The translations under genes were made by a program, and so were the position numbers. This document shows positions 33,313-43,700 of a stretch of DNA of 64,000 bases, piece after piece. Under the pieces are notes generated by a model. It saw nothing but the letters and a program-made list of their open reading frames with translations, had not been told where the DNA came from and did no database searches. Origin of the DNA: Adineta ricciae. Taxonomy: Eukaryota > Rotifera > Eurotatoria > Adinetida > Adinetidae. The stretch's first letter is position 1, and each line of letters begins with the position of its first letter. Location of the stretch: contig CAJNOJ010000008.1 in assembly GCA_905250025.1 (NCBI GenBank), forward strand, positions 310,001 through 374,000, in the 5' to 3' direction.

Positions 33313-34720
33313 TTATAATAACAGAAAATAAAGTGAACAAGTCACTCGCATATGATTTTATTACTCCTTGTTGATTGAATAACGGAAGAGTTTGGGGCGC
33401 TGTGGAGGGTGAGGATTCTTGCATGTAGATTCTCGATTCTGTTGCATGTTCTTCGTCTCGAGACGATGGAAAATAATATAGTGTTTGCGTACAAGAAGTA
33501 GGGTGAAAGGCAGCTGTATTGATTTGTGAGTGGGAACGTTATGCCCTTTTTTGCATTTCTCATGAGAGGATCCAGAATATATTAAGTAAAAACCGACAAC
33601 GTGAACGAAGGAGAACGTGAAATAATCCGAGGAAAGTTATCTCGAACACGATTAGACTTTTTACTAATTGTCTAACAATCGATTGAGGCGGGCACTTGTT
33701 TCTACTTGATTTACTAAACGTAAGTGTCGTGAAGTCATCAGCGTACACAACTTTTAAGTGGAGTTCTAACGCTACATTGATCAGTTCATGCTGATACAAA
33801 ATGATGAGAGCCGGATGAATAGATGAACCTTAGTTTACTCCGCTGTGTTATAGAAAGTGTGTAGATTTCGTAACCTTGATCTTAAACTCAGATGAGCATT
33901 TGCAATGAACGATTTAATTAATTGATGAACAACGAAACGAATTAATGCAGTAGTGCTGAGAGAGAATTTTGTGATTAGTCCACTATTAATATACTTGTAA
34001 TCAAAATTTTATGTTCCGATCGAAATCGTGTTTGTTCGTCACAATGGTGAAGCTGTACAATGAACAGCTTTTGATAAATTTAGAATTTGAAAAATAGATT
34101 CTTTAGGGAAGAAGTACTTCGCAATGGCTTTTGCACAGTTAGAAACCGGGGGTTATCTGTTTACTACAAAACGGCGTCAACGATGGAGATTCAGGCAGTA
34201 TCTGAAGAAACTTGTAGTGAGGTAGTTAAACCAATTAAAAACAGTTTTCGAGATATACTTCGGAGGTCGGTGAAAGCCTCAAATTTTACTTGTAGGCTGA
34301 CTCAGCTTTCTCTACTGTTACAATGAACATTTTTTGGACAAATGACGGTCCCTGCACAAAAGTTCTCTACGAGAAAAGTTTTCCCGGAGTGCCGTCGAAT
34401 TACAACAACAACTATGAATTACAATGCTCACCCATAGTGCCATCTTATCTGAACAGCCAGAAGTTTTGCATTACAGTGCAAATTCAAAGACGTACAAAGT
34501 AGAACCAAATTACGATGAGAGGAATACGTAAAAATTTGCATAATAAAAGTCGGAAAAACCTGTAACGCTCTGAAACTCATCAATACACGATAGAAACTGT
34601 TTCATACCCCTGGGCTCTCTCGCTTTCTGTGTTTCTTTGGACCCTGTTTCCGTTACACGAATAATCAGCAAAATTCAACCGAAGATCTGTATATAATCTA
34701 TGAGGACGAGATGACTTTAC
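33313..34720. other. Spacer of tandem unit 2, no gene supported
   Basis: Counterpart of 30678-32094. A 59-codon ORF at about 34323-34502 (MNIFWTNDGPC..) is open here but is broken by a T-run length change in unit 1. The minus-strand ORF 33560-33799 reads YADDFTTL but has no other polymerase motif. Confidence 0.45.
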
Positions 34721-34721
34721 N

Positions 34722-34802
34722 AACGATCAACTCTGATCAAATACATGTTGCGATGACGAAATCGAGCAGATCGGTGGTAACACTGATCTGCCAGAGCAAC
34801 AC
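34722..34802 (+). ncRNA. Spliced leader RNA gene, copy H, 5'-truncated at an N
   Basis: Only the intron-like part of the SL RNA remains (GATCA ACTC TGATC hairpin, 3' hairpin GATCGGTG GTAA CACTGATC, CCAGAGCAACAC). The 23-nt leader would lie in the gap at 34721. One base differs in the linker (GAAATCGAG). The sequence after it resembles that after copy A, so A and H probably border the array. Confidence 0.8.
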
Positions 34803-36563
34803 TTTCTAACTAATGAAGAAGAAAACAATATGATGATGATCTCACTTGAGGGAGAGGATATGATCACGTCGGTTATCAATCTTAGCAGCAAGTGGAGGCT
34901 TCTTTTGATTCGTACATCGTATCAGTTAAGTACTTCAGCGATATTAGACGTCATACAGAGAATTCATAGTTACACTGTTGCACGAAATCATAGTGGCTAT
35001 ATCCTATTCTCACAGCTATAGTCTGTATCACCATGTTTTCCAATTAAAAAGCCTGTCAATCCTTTTCATGAATTAGGACTATAACTATTGACAGAAGGTA
35101 ATGTCGAATGAACAGGTTAACAGTTTTGACATAAAAAAGATAAGATTTAGTAGAATAAATGAAGTAATTTTTTAAAAGAAATCATTACTGAAAATGGATT
35201 TTCCAAGGGAGAAAAAGTGAGACTTCAAATACTATCTGAAATAGATCAAGTCTTGGCTTTCTCCTCTTGATCAACACATTCGTAAGATTCTCTCTCCCTC
35301 TCATCTCTGTTTATCCAATATCATGTGAACATATTCTGAACAGTTAACAACAATAACAGCTACTCCAATCTCACCTGCTTCGACAACTGAATCAACTGTT
35401 GCTGTTTTGTATCCAACAGATTTTGTAAATGGAATGCATCATACATCTGTATATATATCATGATTGATAAAATAATACGAAGACATTTGTCTTCAATCCA
35501 TCGAAAATCTATCCACAATTAAGACATACACAACGAATGAAGCAAGTGGTGAAAAACTAAACTTGTGGACGTATTCGACATTTATTTTTCAATTTTAACA
35601 TAATCCAAACACTTATTTTTATTTGTACCTTTACTTTGAATAAAATAAAGATAGACTGATCAATCATATCATATAGAATAGATGTCTTTCGTTTTTTGTC
35701 AATCAAATAGATTAGGTTACTGTTGAACAAAAGGATTGGATTAGTTTATCGACAATATTTCAAAATAAAGCTGAAACAAGAGAGTGCCATTCTATGAATT
35801 GTTACACAGTGAGCATGTGCCAGTAAAACAATTCTTTGTCCATAAACAAATTCATTCATACTTAGTCGATGTCTCTTTGATGATTATACGCCTCCTTTTT
35901 GTCCATTTCTGCTAAAACTCTATTGAGAGATCTTATATGCAGCGGCAAAAATCGACTTCGGACTTACATCTCTTCGAAGTAGATCTCTTTCAACATCAAT
36001 ATTACTTTCCGATCAGATTTAACAACAAACGATACGTTTATGAAAGATCGTTTGATTCAAGGTGAAAGAAAAGATGAACAAACGTTCATGTTTCCCGATT
36101 ACAGCAACATCTCATCATTCGTTTTTTGAACGGTTACGAACATATTAAGATCCACTAGGACGAATAGACTTTTAGCATCTCGATCAGGTAAGATTTAACC
36201 TCTCTGTGATACTTTTTTTCAGACAGAAGCGCGTTGTGCAAATAGAAGCTGTTTCGATTTATTTCTTTCAGTTAAACTACGTCTTTTACTAAACACTTTC
36301 TTTTCACATTTTTAATATTTGCATAGCGACAATTGCATTCTCTACAGGCATGTTTTTCTCGTTCTTCAGTTGTTATGCATAAAAAAAGTAACTGTACGAA
36401 TGCGGTAGAAAGAAGAAAGAACACAAAAATTTACCAACGAAGTTACCTTTTTATTGTGAGTTAACCGACACAGCACCAAAGCAGAGTGTCAGAAGGCAAT
36501 AACAACTAGGAGAACAATAATCGGAACTTTCAACACAGTATACTATCGGTCGATCTTCGAAAG
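34803..36563. other. Intergenic, right border of the array
   Basis: The first 100 bp are related to the flank of SL copy A. The remainder is AT-rich with no credible ORF. It leads into the promoter of the ART/TPR gene. Confidence 0.4.
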
Positions 36564-39023
36564 ATGCAAGACGTCGTTGTGATCTGGCTCGACAATCAGA
36601 TTGATCATAATAATGCTGATTGCCAGTTAACAATTGCACAACTTGAACACATTACTGACAATGTCACTACATTCACGGATAATGACGAATGTGTCGAATA
36701 TATACTCAATTGTAATGACCATCAAGTCTGTCTAATCGTTCCTGGTGCACTTGGACAATATCTTGTTCGTTGTGTCCACGACATTCCTCCATTACACTCG
36801 ATTTTCATCTTTTGTCAAAACAAATCATATCATGAACAATGGACTAAACATTGGAACAAGATCAAAGATGTTTTCACTGATATATCATCACTCTGCCAAG
36901 CCATTCAGAACACGTTTCTCCAAGATGAGCCCACTGTCACACCAATCACTTTTGTACCATCTGGCAAAAGATTGGATCTGCTCAATCCATCTTTCATGTA
37001 CACACAACTCTTCAAAGAGATCTTGTTTACGATCGAATTCGAAGACAAACACATCGAAGAGTTTGTCAGGCATCATCCTGGACTAATCACTCTCGACTGT
37101 ACGCATTCTAATGATGTTCAACAATCAGTACGTGATTACCGTACAAAGAAGCCCATCTGGTGGTATACAAGAGGTAATTCCTTGCATTCCATGCTCAACG
37201 ATGCACTACGAATCATGGATGGTGACGTTCTTGTTCGAATGGGATTCTTCGTCAATGATCTTCATCGCAACATAGAACAGTTGCACAAAGAACAGTTTGT
37301 TAACACACCTTGGAGTTCCCTTGTGTTTACAGTATATCGTGGACAAGGTCTATCTCACTCAGATTTTGAAGAACTAAAAAACACGATAGGCGGGTTGATG
37401 TCATTCAACAGCTTCTTCTCTACCAGTATGCAACGTGACGTCTCGTTTTCCTATGCGAAAAGTAACGCAGACAATCCCAAGTTAGTAGGAATTCTCTTCA
37501 CAATACAGGTCGATCCTCTTCGGTCAACAACACCGTTTGCCTCAATTGGGAATTATGGCAGTTTCTTACAAGAACACGAAGTGTTGTTTTCAATGCACAC
37601 CGTGTTTCGCGTTCATNTGATGTCATTCAACAGCTTCTTCTCTACCAGTATGCAACGTGACGTCTCGTTTTCCTATGCGAAAAGTAACGCAGACAATCCC
37701 AAGTTAGTAGGAATTCTCTTCACAATACAGGTCGATCCTCTTCGGTCAACAACACCGTTTGCCTCAATTGGGAATTATGGCAGTTTCTTACAAGAACACG
37801 AAGTGTTGTTTTCAATGCACACCGTGTTTCGCGTTCATCACATCAAACTCATTGGCGCTGATCGACCACTGTATGAAGTGAATATCTCGCTGACTCTTGA
37901 TTCTGACGAAGAGTTACGCACACTGACTGATCATGTTCGGCGCGAAAGTCGTCTCAATGGTAAAGGTTGGACCCGATTAGGCCTACTGCTGATTCAGTTG
38001 GGTCAACATGACAAGGCTAAGGCGATTTGTGATACTTTACTCAACCAAACATTAGATGACACTGATGAAGGATTGATTTATTATCAACTTGGTTATATCC
38101 GATTCAGGCAAGGTTTCTTTCAGGAAGCCATAACATTCTATGCCAAATCACTTGTGCTTCTGGAAAAATCAGTTCCTGCCAACCGTCCTAATATAGCCGC
38201 ATCCTACAACAGCATTGGCTCGGTGTATGTCTGTATGGGAGATTATCGAAAAGCACTTGAATACTATGAGAAAACCCTTTCAATTCAACAACAATCACTT
38301 CCTGCAAACCATCCTCATTTAGCCACATCCCACAACAACATCGGCTCGGTGTATGACAGTATGGGAGATTATCGAAAAGCACTCCAATGCTATGAGAAAG
38401 CTCTTTCAATTCGACAACAATCACTTCCTGCAATCCATCCTCTTTTAGCCACATCCTACAACAACATCGGCTCGGTGTATGACAGTATGGGAGATTATCG
38501 AAAAGCACTCCAATGCTATGAGAAAGCTCTTTCAATTCGACAACAATCACTTCCTGCAAACCATTCTGATTTAGCCACATCCTACGGCAACATCGGCTCG
38601 GCGTATAATAATATGGGAGATTATCGAAAAGCACTTGAATACCATGAGAAAGCTCTTTCAATTCAACAACAATCACTTCCTGCAAACCATCCGGATTTAG
38701 CCACATCCTACAACAACATCGGCTTGGTGTATGACAGTATAGGAGATTATCGAAAAGCACTTGACTACTATGAGAAAACTCTTTCAATTGAACAACAATC
38801 ACTTCCTGCAAACCATCCTGATTTAGCCACATCCTACAACAACATCGGCTTGGTGTATAACAGTATGGGTGATTATCCACAAGCTCGCTTCTATTGTGAA
38901 CGCGCTGTTCAAATTGCCAGGTGTTCAATGTCACCAAATCATCCACACCTTTTAACATTCGAAAGATATCTTGAACTTGTTACAAATCGACTGCAGCGCT
39001 CTTCTTTTCGTACTATAAAATAA
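36564..39023 (+). CDS. ADP-ribosyltransferase fused to TPR repeats (contains an assembly duplication)
   Basis: One intronless frame from the ATG at 36564. After a variable N-terminal region (about 200 aa), an ART domain shows the R-S-E pattern of arginine-specific enzymes: VYRGQGLS (Arg), MSFNSFFSTS (Ser), and LQEHEVLF (E-x-E). The C-terminal third has about eight TPRs, six of them in exact 126-bp DNA repeats (consensus GDYRKALEYYEKALSIQQQS). ART domains transfer ADP-ribose from NAD to proteins; the TPRs, of kinesin-light-chain type, probably bind partners. The 221 bp before the N at 37617 are repeated exactly after it, so the ART core appears twice; 221 + 1 = 222 keeps the frame by chance. 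The real protein is probably about 745 aa. No signal peptide. Confidence 0.85.
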   Translation: MQDVVVIWLDNQIDHNNADCQLTIAQLEHITDNVTTFTDNDECVEYILNCNDHQVCLIVPGALGQYLVRCVHDIPPLHSIFIFCQNKSYHEQWTKHWNKIKDVFTDISSLCQAIQNTFLQDEPTVTPITFVPSGKRLDLLNPSFMYTQLFKEILFTIEFEDKHIEEFVRHHPGLITLDCTHSNDVQQSVRDYRTKKPIWWYTRGNSLHSMLNDALRIMDGDVLVRMGFFVNDLHRNIEQLHKEQFVNTPWSSLVFTVYRGQGLSHSDFEELKNTIGGLMSFNSFFSTSMQRDVSFSYAKSNADNPKLVGILFTIQVDPLRSTTPFASIGNYGSFLQEHEVLFSMHTVFRVHXMSFNSFFSTSMQRDVSFSYAKSNADNPKLVGILFTIQVDPLRSTTPFASIGNYGSFLQEHEVLFSMHTVFRVHHIKLIGADRPLYEVNISLTLDSDEELRTLTDHVRRESRLNGKGWTRLGLLLIQLGQHDKAKAICDTLLNQTLDDTDEGLIYYQLGYIRFRQGFFQEAITFYAKSLVLLEKSVPANRPNIAASYNSIGSVYVCMGDYRKALEYYEKTLSIQQQSLPANHPHLATSHNNIGSVYDSMGDYRKALQCYEKALSIRQQSLPAIHPLLATSYNNIGSVYDSMGDYRKALQCYEKALSIRQQSLPANHSDLATSYGNIGSAYNNMGDYRKALEYHEKALSIQQQSLPANHPDLATSYNNIGLVYDSIGDYRKALDYYEKTLSIEQQSLPANHPDLATSYNNIGLVYNSMGDYPQARFYCERAVQIARCSMSPNHPHLLTFERYLELVTNRLQRSSFRTIK
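37396..37838. repeat. Exact 221-bp duplication around a single N (likely assembly artefact)
   Basis: 37396-37616 and 37618-37838 read identically by eye, from TGATGTCATTC to CGCGTTCAT. The only thing between them is N37617. A duplication of the same length surrounds N44271. Confidence 0.9.
38237..38992 (+). repeat. 126-bp tandem repeats encoding TPRs
   Basis: The motif GGGAGATTATCGAAAAGCAC or a close variant starts at 38237, 38363, 38489, 38615, 38741 and 38867, an exact 126-bp period (42 codons). The copies are almost identical in DNA, which points to recent expansion or gene conversion. A long minus-strand ORF here is only the shadow of the repeat. Confidence 0.9.
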
Positions 39024-40771
39024 AATCATCTCTTATCTTAAAATCGCATGTCATCATATAACTTTTCAGAGAAGCATTCTGTCGATGTCTTTCCATTAGA
39101 ATGCGCCTAGACTGTTTCCGTGAGAGAAGTAGCGATAAGTTGACACATTGAATGTCTTTAGTTAATGGATATTGTTTATATGAATGACGTTAGGTAGGGT
39201 TAATTTTACGGTTTGAAGTCAGCGACGTTTAACAAACCGTACCCGAAGTTAATGTTGAAGCCGTTCTATAGAGATAAATTTGTTTAAGTTTTTATAGCTA
39301 CTCTTGACATTGAAAGAATTGAGCTCTTGGTAAGGTGAGGTCGGTATACTTGTCTATGCGAATTCTGCTGAAGGTAGGAAAAGGGAAAGTTCATACTTCA
39401 AATACTAATTGAAGTAGATGAAGTCTTGCTTTTCTTCTTAGGATTATCAATGAGTCGATTCTGAATGAAAAAGGGTTTCTTATTTCAGACGCGTTTGAAT
39501 GCATCAACTATCGAAAACACGCATAAACGTGTTAGGACGCGTTTATTTTATGTTTCAGAGTTACGCGGCTTGTATTTTTCTACTTTTAAAAAAAGTTTTA
39601 ATATTATCGAAAACAACGATCATATTGCTCAATCGTGAGCAGTTATAAAACATTTCATTGTTTCCTTTTCTGAAAGAAAGGGTTATAGGGTCATCAGAGA
39701 TCGATCACTGATGAGGTAATCGAGGTCGAGCATCCCGAATCCGATGTTAATTTTCTCAAATACTAATTAGTTAATTAGCTAACGATCAGTTCTTGTATTG
39801 CCGAATAAGGGTTGATCGAAAGGGTCATCGGGATGCAAGATCTCGAATCTATTGTTAGATTTTCAATAAAACTATTCTGTACTGTTTTTCTAGACAAAGG
39901 ACGATTTTTTGCAAGGAAATTTTTTCTAGACGATAGCGTTTGAAGCAGCAATATGTAGAACAAAACGAAATAGTTGATTAACCTCGGACTGTTGAATATT
40001 CATACACATCAGCACATTGATAGTATCACAATTATACAAATGGTTATATTACACAGACATTATCTGATGCTAACCACTCAAAATAATACTCCCCTGTAGC
40101 AAATGTTGCTTTGGACAGTCACAATCGCACAAAGTCGGTGCTTATTCAGCAGGGAATGGAAGGGATTCTAAACTAGATGAAAGAATGAACGTTGGACATT
40201 AACGGCTAGTCGCGAGTGGCCGGCCGACTAGATGTTGATTTAAAGTGTAATATTTTACAGGGTAAATTTTAGTGTACATAAAACTTGATCCCAGCTGATC
40301 GAGATTTTCATTGAAAGCCTCGTCTGTTGTTGTGAAAAAACTCATAGCAATAGAATTGTGATTTTACTGTTTGAAACAACTGGAGAACATGAAAGTTGTT
40401 CCCGACTTTCTTTTGCCGTCGTATTTCAGGTAATACAAAACTTCAAGTTTTTGTCATGAATCTACTATTATACCCAAACTAAAATGATTACGAATGTTTT
40501 TGTATGGATCGCGCAAGAGCGGACACAGGTAACGATCTGCGATTTTCGACACTGAAACCAGTAAGTTTTTAGTAGTAGTCAGGATATGATAAAGGTATCA
40601 ACTATGTTCTTTCACCCTCAAGATGATTGTTATGAACATTTATTGTTTCAAATTTATTTACTTCATTATAAAGACATTAAAAAACTTGGCAGGTAACTTA
40701 CATCACAAATTGAGAAAAAAATTCCACTTTGATCTATCTACACCAAGAAAAACTTCCTAGTATGCATGAAA
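39024..40771. other. Intergenic, about 1.75 kb
   Basis: Between the 3' ends of the ART/TPR gene (+) and PRKDC (-). No credible ORF. TAAAATAAAATC overlaps the ART/TPR stop and may serve as the polyadenylation signal. An imperfect repeat (GGGTCATC..GATG..GATCTCGAAT / CATCCCGAATC) occurs near 39685-39850. Confidence 0.4.
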
Positions 40772-43700
40772 CTACATAAATGTTTCCAACCCAGCCCATG
40801 ATCGGGCAAGAATATCGATGTCAGTTGCTTGATCGATAATACAGTCGACTTGTTCATCGACCGTTAACTGATGATATCGATCTGACCCGTATCGTACCAA
40901 AATTTGTGCACGCTTGTTCTCAGTTTGATCGCCACCAACAACTTTTTCCATATGGCGAAGTGCGTCTTTCAAAGCTGCTGGACGAAGAAAATTGTTTAAT
41001 TTAAGATCCGCACTAAAATACATGTCATGTACAACAGTCGAATATGTAACTGATTATATGTACATACGCAGTAATTACAGCTGGATTGATTCCATTCAGT
41101 TTTAAACGAGCACTTCGAATACGATCTTTTGCATAGGTATCGTCCGAACGAATCGGACTTGATTCTAAAGCGATAAAGTGAAACAATTCTTAACGTATTA
41201 TGTTGAACATACCGCTCTGTGATACTTGTTTACTCGTTTTCAGTGCATGTTCCTAGAAATCAATCCGAATGAAAATAAGACATATTGAACGATTAACAAA
41301 AACGTACCACCCATTCCATAAGAGGTTCCTTAATAAAGACATTCATGGTACTTAATAATAAATCGGAATTCTCGCGTAATGCATTCATCGTATGGATCAT
41401 TGTTGCACGGAACAGACCAGCTGTACCCACTGGTGACATGAGTTCGGTCAACTGTCGAGTCAAACGAATTGGTATGAGTTCAGGAACAGGTAAATGCTAA
41501 ACAAGGAAAATCAGGAGGAGTCGTTTTCCGCCGAAATGGAAAGATTTATTTTCTTACAATTGTTGCAGCATTGAATGCAGAACCAAAATCAATGCCAATA
41601 ACTTGTCCTGATGTTGTATCGATCAAAAAACTATACAGAAATAATACGTGTAAAAAGCTGAACATCAATGTCAACCAATTTTACTTTGATTGATGTCGAT
41701 CACCAATGCCTAATATGTAGTGACTTGTACATAAAATGGCATAACTGGTTATAAACTGTTGACGTAATGTATAGAATCCTTCATGTGAATTAGCCATCTT
41801 GTAATAGGCACGTCGGAGTAACTCACTGGGAATAACTGCTTGAACTTTATTGAATTCTTCACGAACTTCATTCTTTGTCAGAGAAACAAATAGTTCTGCA
41901 TACATCAGAGTGTTACTTGTTGATTTCGCACTTGGTTTCGCTCTTTGATATGCGCCAGTCACATAATCTTGAAAGAGCTTTCTTGGATGTTGACCTTGAG
42001 AAATAACATCTTGTTCAGCCTTTGTATAGCATTCATCAATTAGTTCTTTCAATGGACGTGTGTTATCGAGCCATTCAATCATTCCCAATTTCGATGACAT
42101 TGGAATAACTAGAACAACAGTACCCGATGAAAAGCAATCAATACAATCGATTATTACTTTTACCTTTATACGTTCGTATGGAAACATGTGATGCATTTGA
42201 TTGATTACAATTTGGATCATTATCGTAGAGATCATTCATAATAGTGAACAGTGCTTGAATACGTTGATCTTGTCGTATGTCTTCGCCTCCCTTGACTAGA
42301 AATCGATAATCATTTTCATCATGTCCACGTATAATTAAACGTTTCGGTAATCTTAACGAATGAAGAACTAAGATTTTCTCATCGAAACCAACAATTTTGA
42401 TATGATGCTCCAATAGCGGTTTCTTTTTGCTTGTATATTGTCCGGGTATTTCGATTTCACGCGTCGACGGTGTACCGAGAGCTCGATGTTGTTGTCGAAA
42501 TGTTAACGAAAACCATGTGGAATAATCGTTTATATTAGATTTATCTTGGGATATTGATTTTAATTTCGTGCTAATTGACGATAGCACTGTTTTCACATCG
42601 GTTAAGAGAACAGTAGAAAATAATTCACCTTGTTTACCAAACAATGTGTCGAGATCTTTTTCCACAGAATTTTTGAACTGACACCGTATGGATGTTAGAC
42701 GAGTCTTTGATAAACGATGATCTGTTCCGTCATTGAACACACTGTCTTGCGATGTCATCGTAGTGCTCGTGTGTTCTTCATTCATTTCATTGATATTGAT
42801 CGCATCGGAAAAGAGAACATCTTTGAATTTCTTCAGATGAGCCTTAAGTTTCTCGATATCCCGTGTTTGAAGATCATTGGTCAGCAATTGATATAGTTCT
42901 TTGCACCAACTCTCAAACTGTTGTTGAGGATTTAGTTGATTCAATGCTTGAATAAATTCATTGACAAGTGGAGTTTGCCGATCTACTTTGTGACGAATGA
43001 TTTCAAGATTGCGTTTTAAAGCCGGATCAGCAATTGAGTATTGCAAAGTCTCATAACTTAGTTTAAACGGATAAACAATCGATTGCGGATAGGATTTTAC
43101 TATTTGGTCAATTAATGGATACAGTTTTAAACTAAAATCAAAGAAAAATGAGAAAAAAAACCATATATTTTCAGGAGATTTCGATACGTACGCAATGGGT
43201 TTATCTAGGTGTGCTGTAATTTGATACAAACAATCGAAGAACATCCAGCATGGAATTTCTTGTAAACGATTAGCAATCGATTCCAAAGTATTCGGATACA
43301 ATTCAACTATTTGTAGTATACGAGAGAAACATTTGACACCTTCATTCGAGCCATATTTCATTGATGATAAGACTGAATGAATAATCAATTCGGCTATTTG
43401 TTTACCATTATGACCAGCAAATAAATGACGCATTGGATGTTGTGTATCATCATCATTGTTTTCATATCGACGAAGATAATCATCGCAAAATTTCGCTAAT
43501 TCATTATGATCACGACTGAGTACAGTTTCTTTTCCTGCGCGATTCGTTTCTTGTTTTTCAATATTACTCTTCAAGATGTTTACACTTTTGTGAAATAATT
43601 CTTTGATCAGCGAGTCGGCTTTCTGCATTGTATTATTTTGATCATCTAAACCATAGACATACATTTCTAATTGCCGATGCTTGGCTTGAGAGATTTTCTC

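Larger units (their letters stand above)
32096..34720. repeat. Tandem unit 2 of the U2/SL array
   Basis: Near-copy of 29316-32094 with scattered single-base differences and a deletion between U2 copy 3 and SL copy F. That region is replaced by a G-rich run (GGGAGGGGGGGTGGGTGAGGG) at about 32907-32927. Contains U2 copy 3, SL copies F and G, and a spacer. Confidence 0.85.

Noticed and set aside
33560-33799. Minus-strand ORF with YADDFTTL, similar to a reverse transcriptase motif
   Set aside because: No other RT or retroelement motif in any frame nearby, and the unit-1 copy reads HADD. A chance match.
34323-34502. 59-codon ORF MNIFWTNDGPC.. in unit 2
   Set aside because: Broken in unit 1 by a T-run length change and without recognisable similarity.
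38188-38958. 256-codon minus-strand ORF with Cys-rich repeats
   Set aside because: Mirror reading of the TPR repeat; it has the same 126-bp period and no independent support.
39690-39730. CTGATGAG sequence suggesting a hammerhead ribozyme
   Set aside because: No GAAA core at the right distance and no pairing stems I and III.
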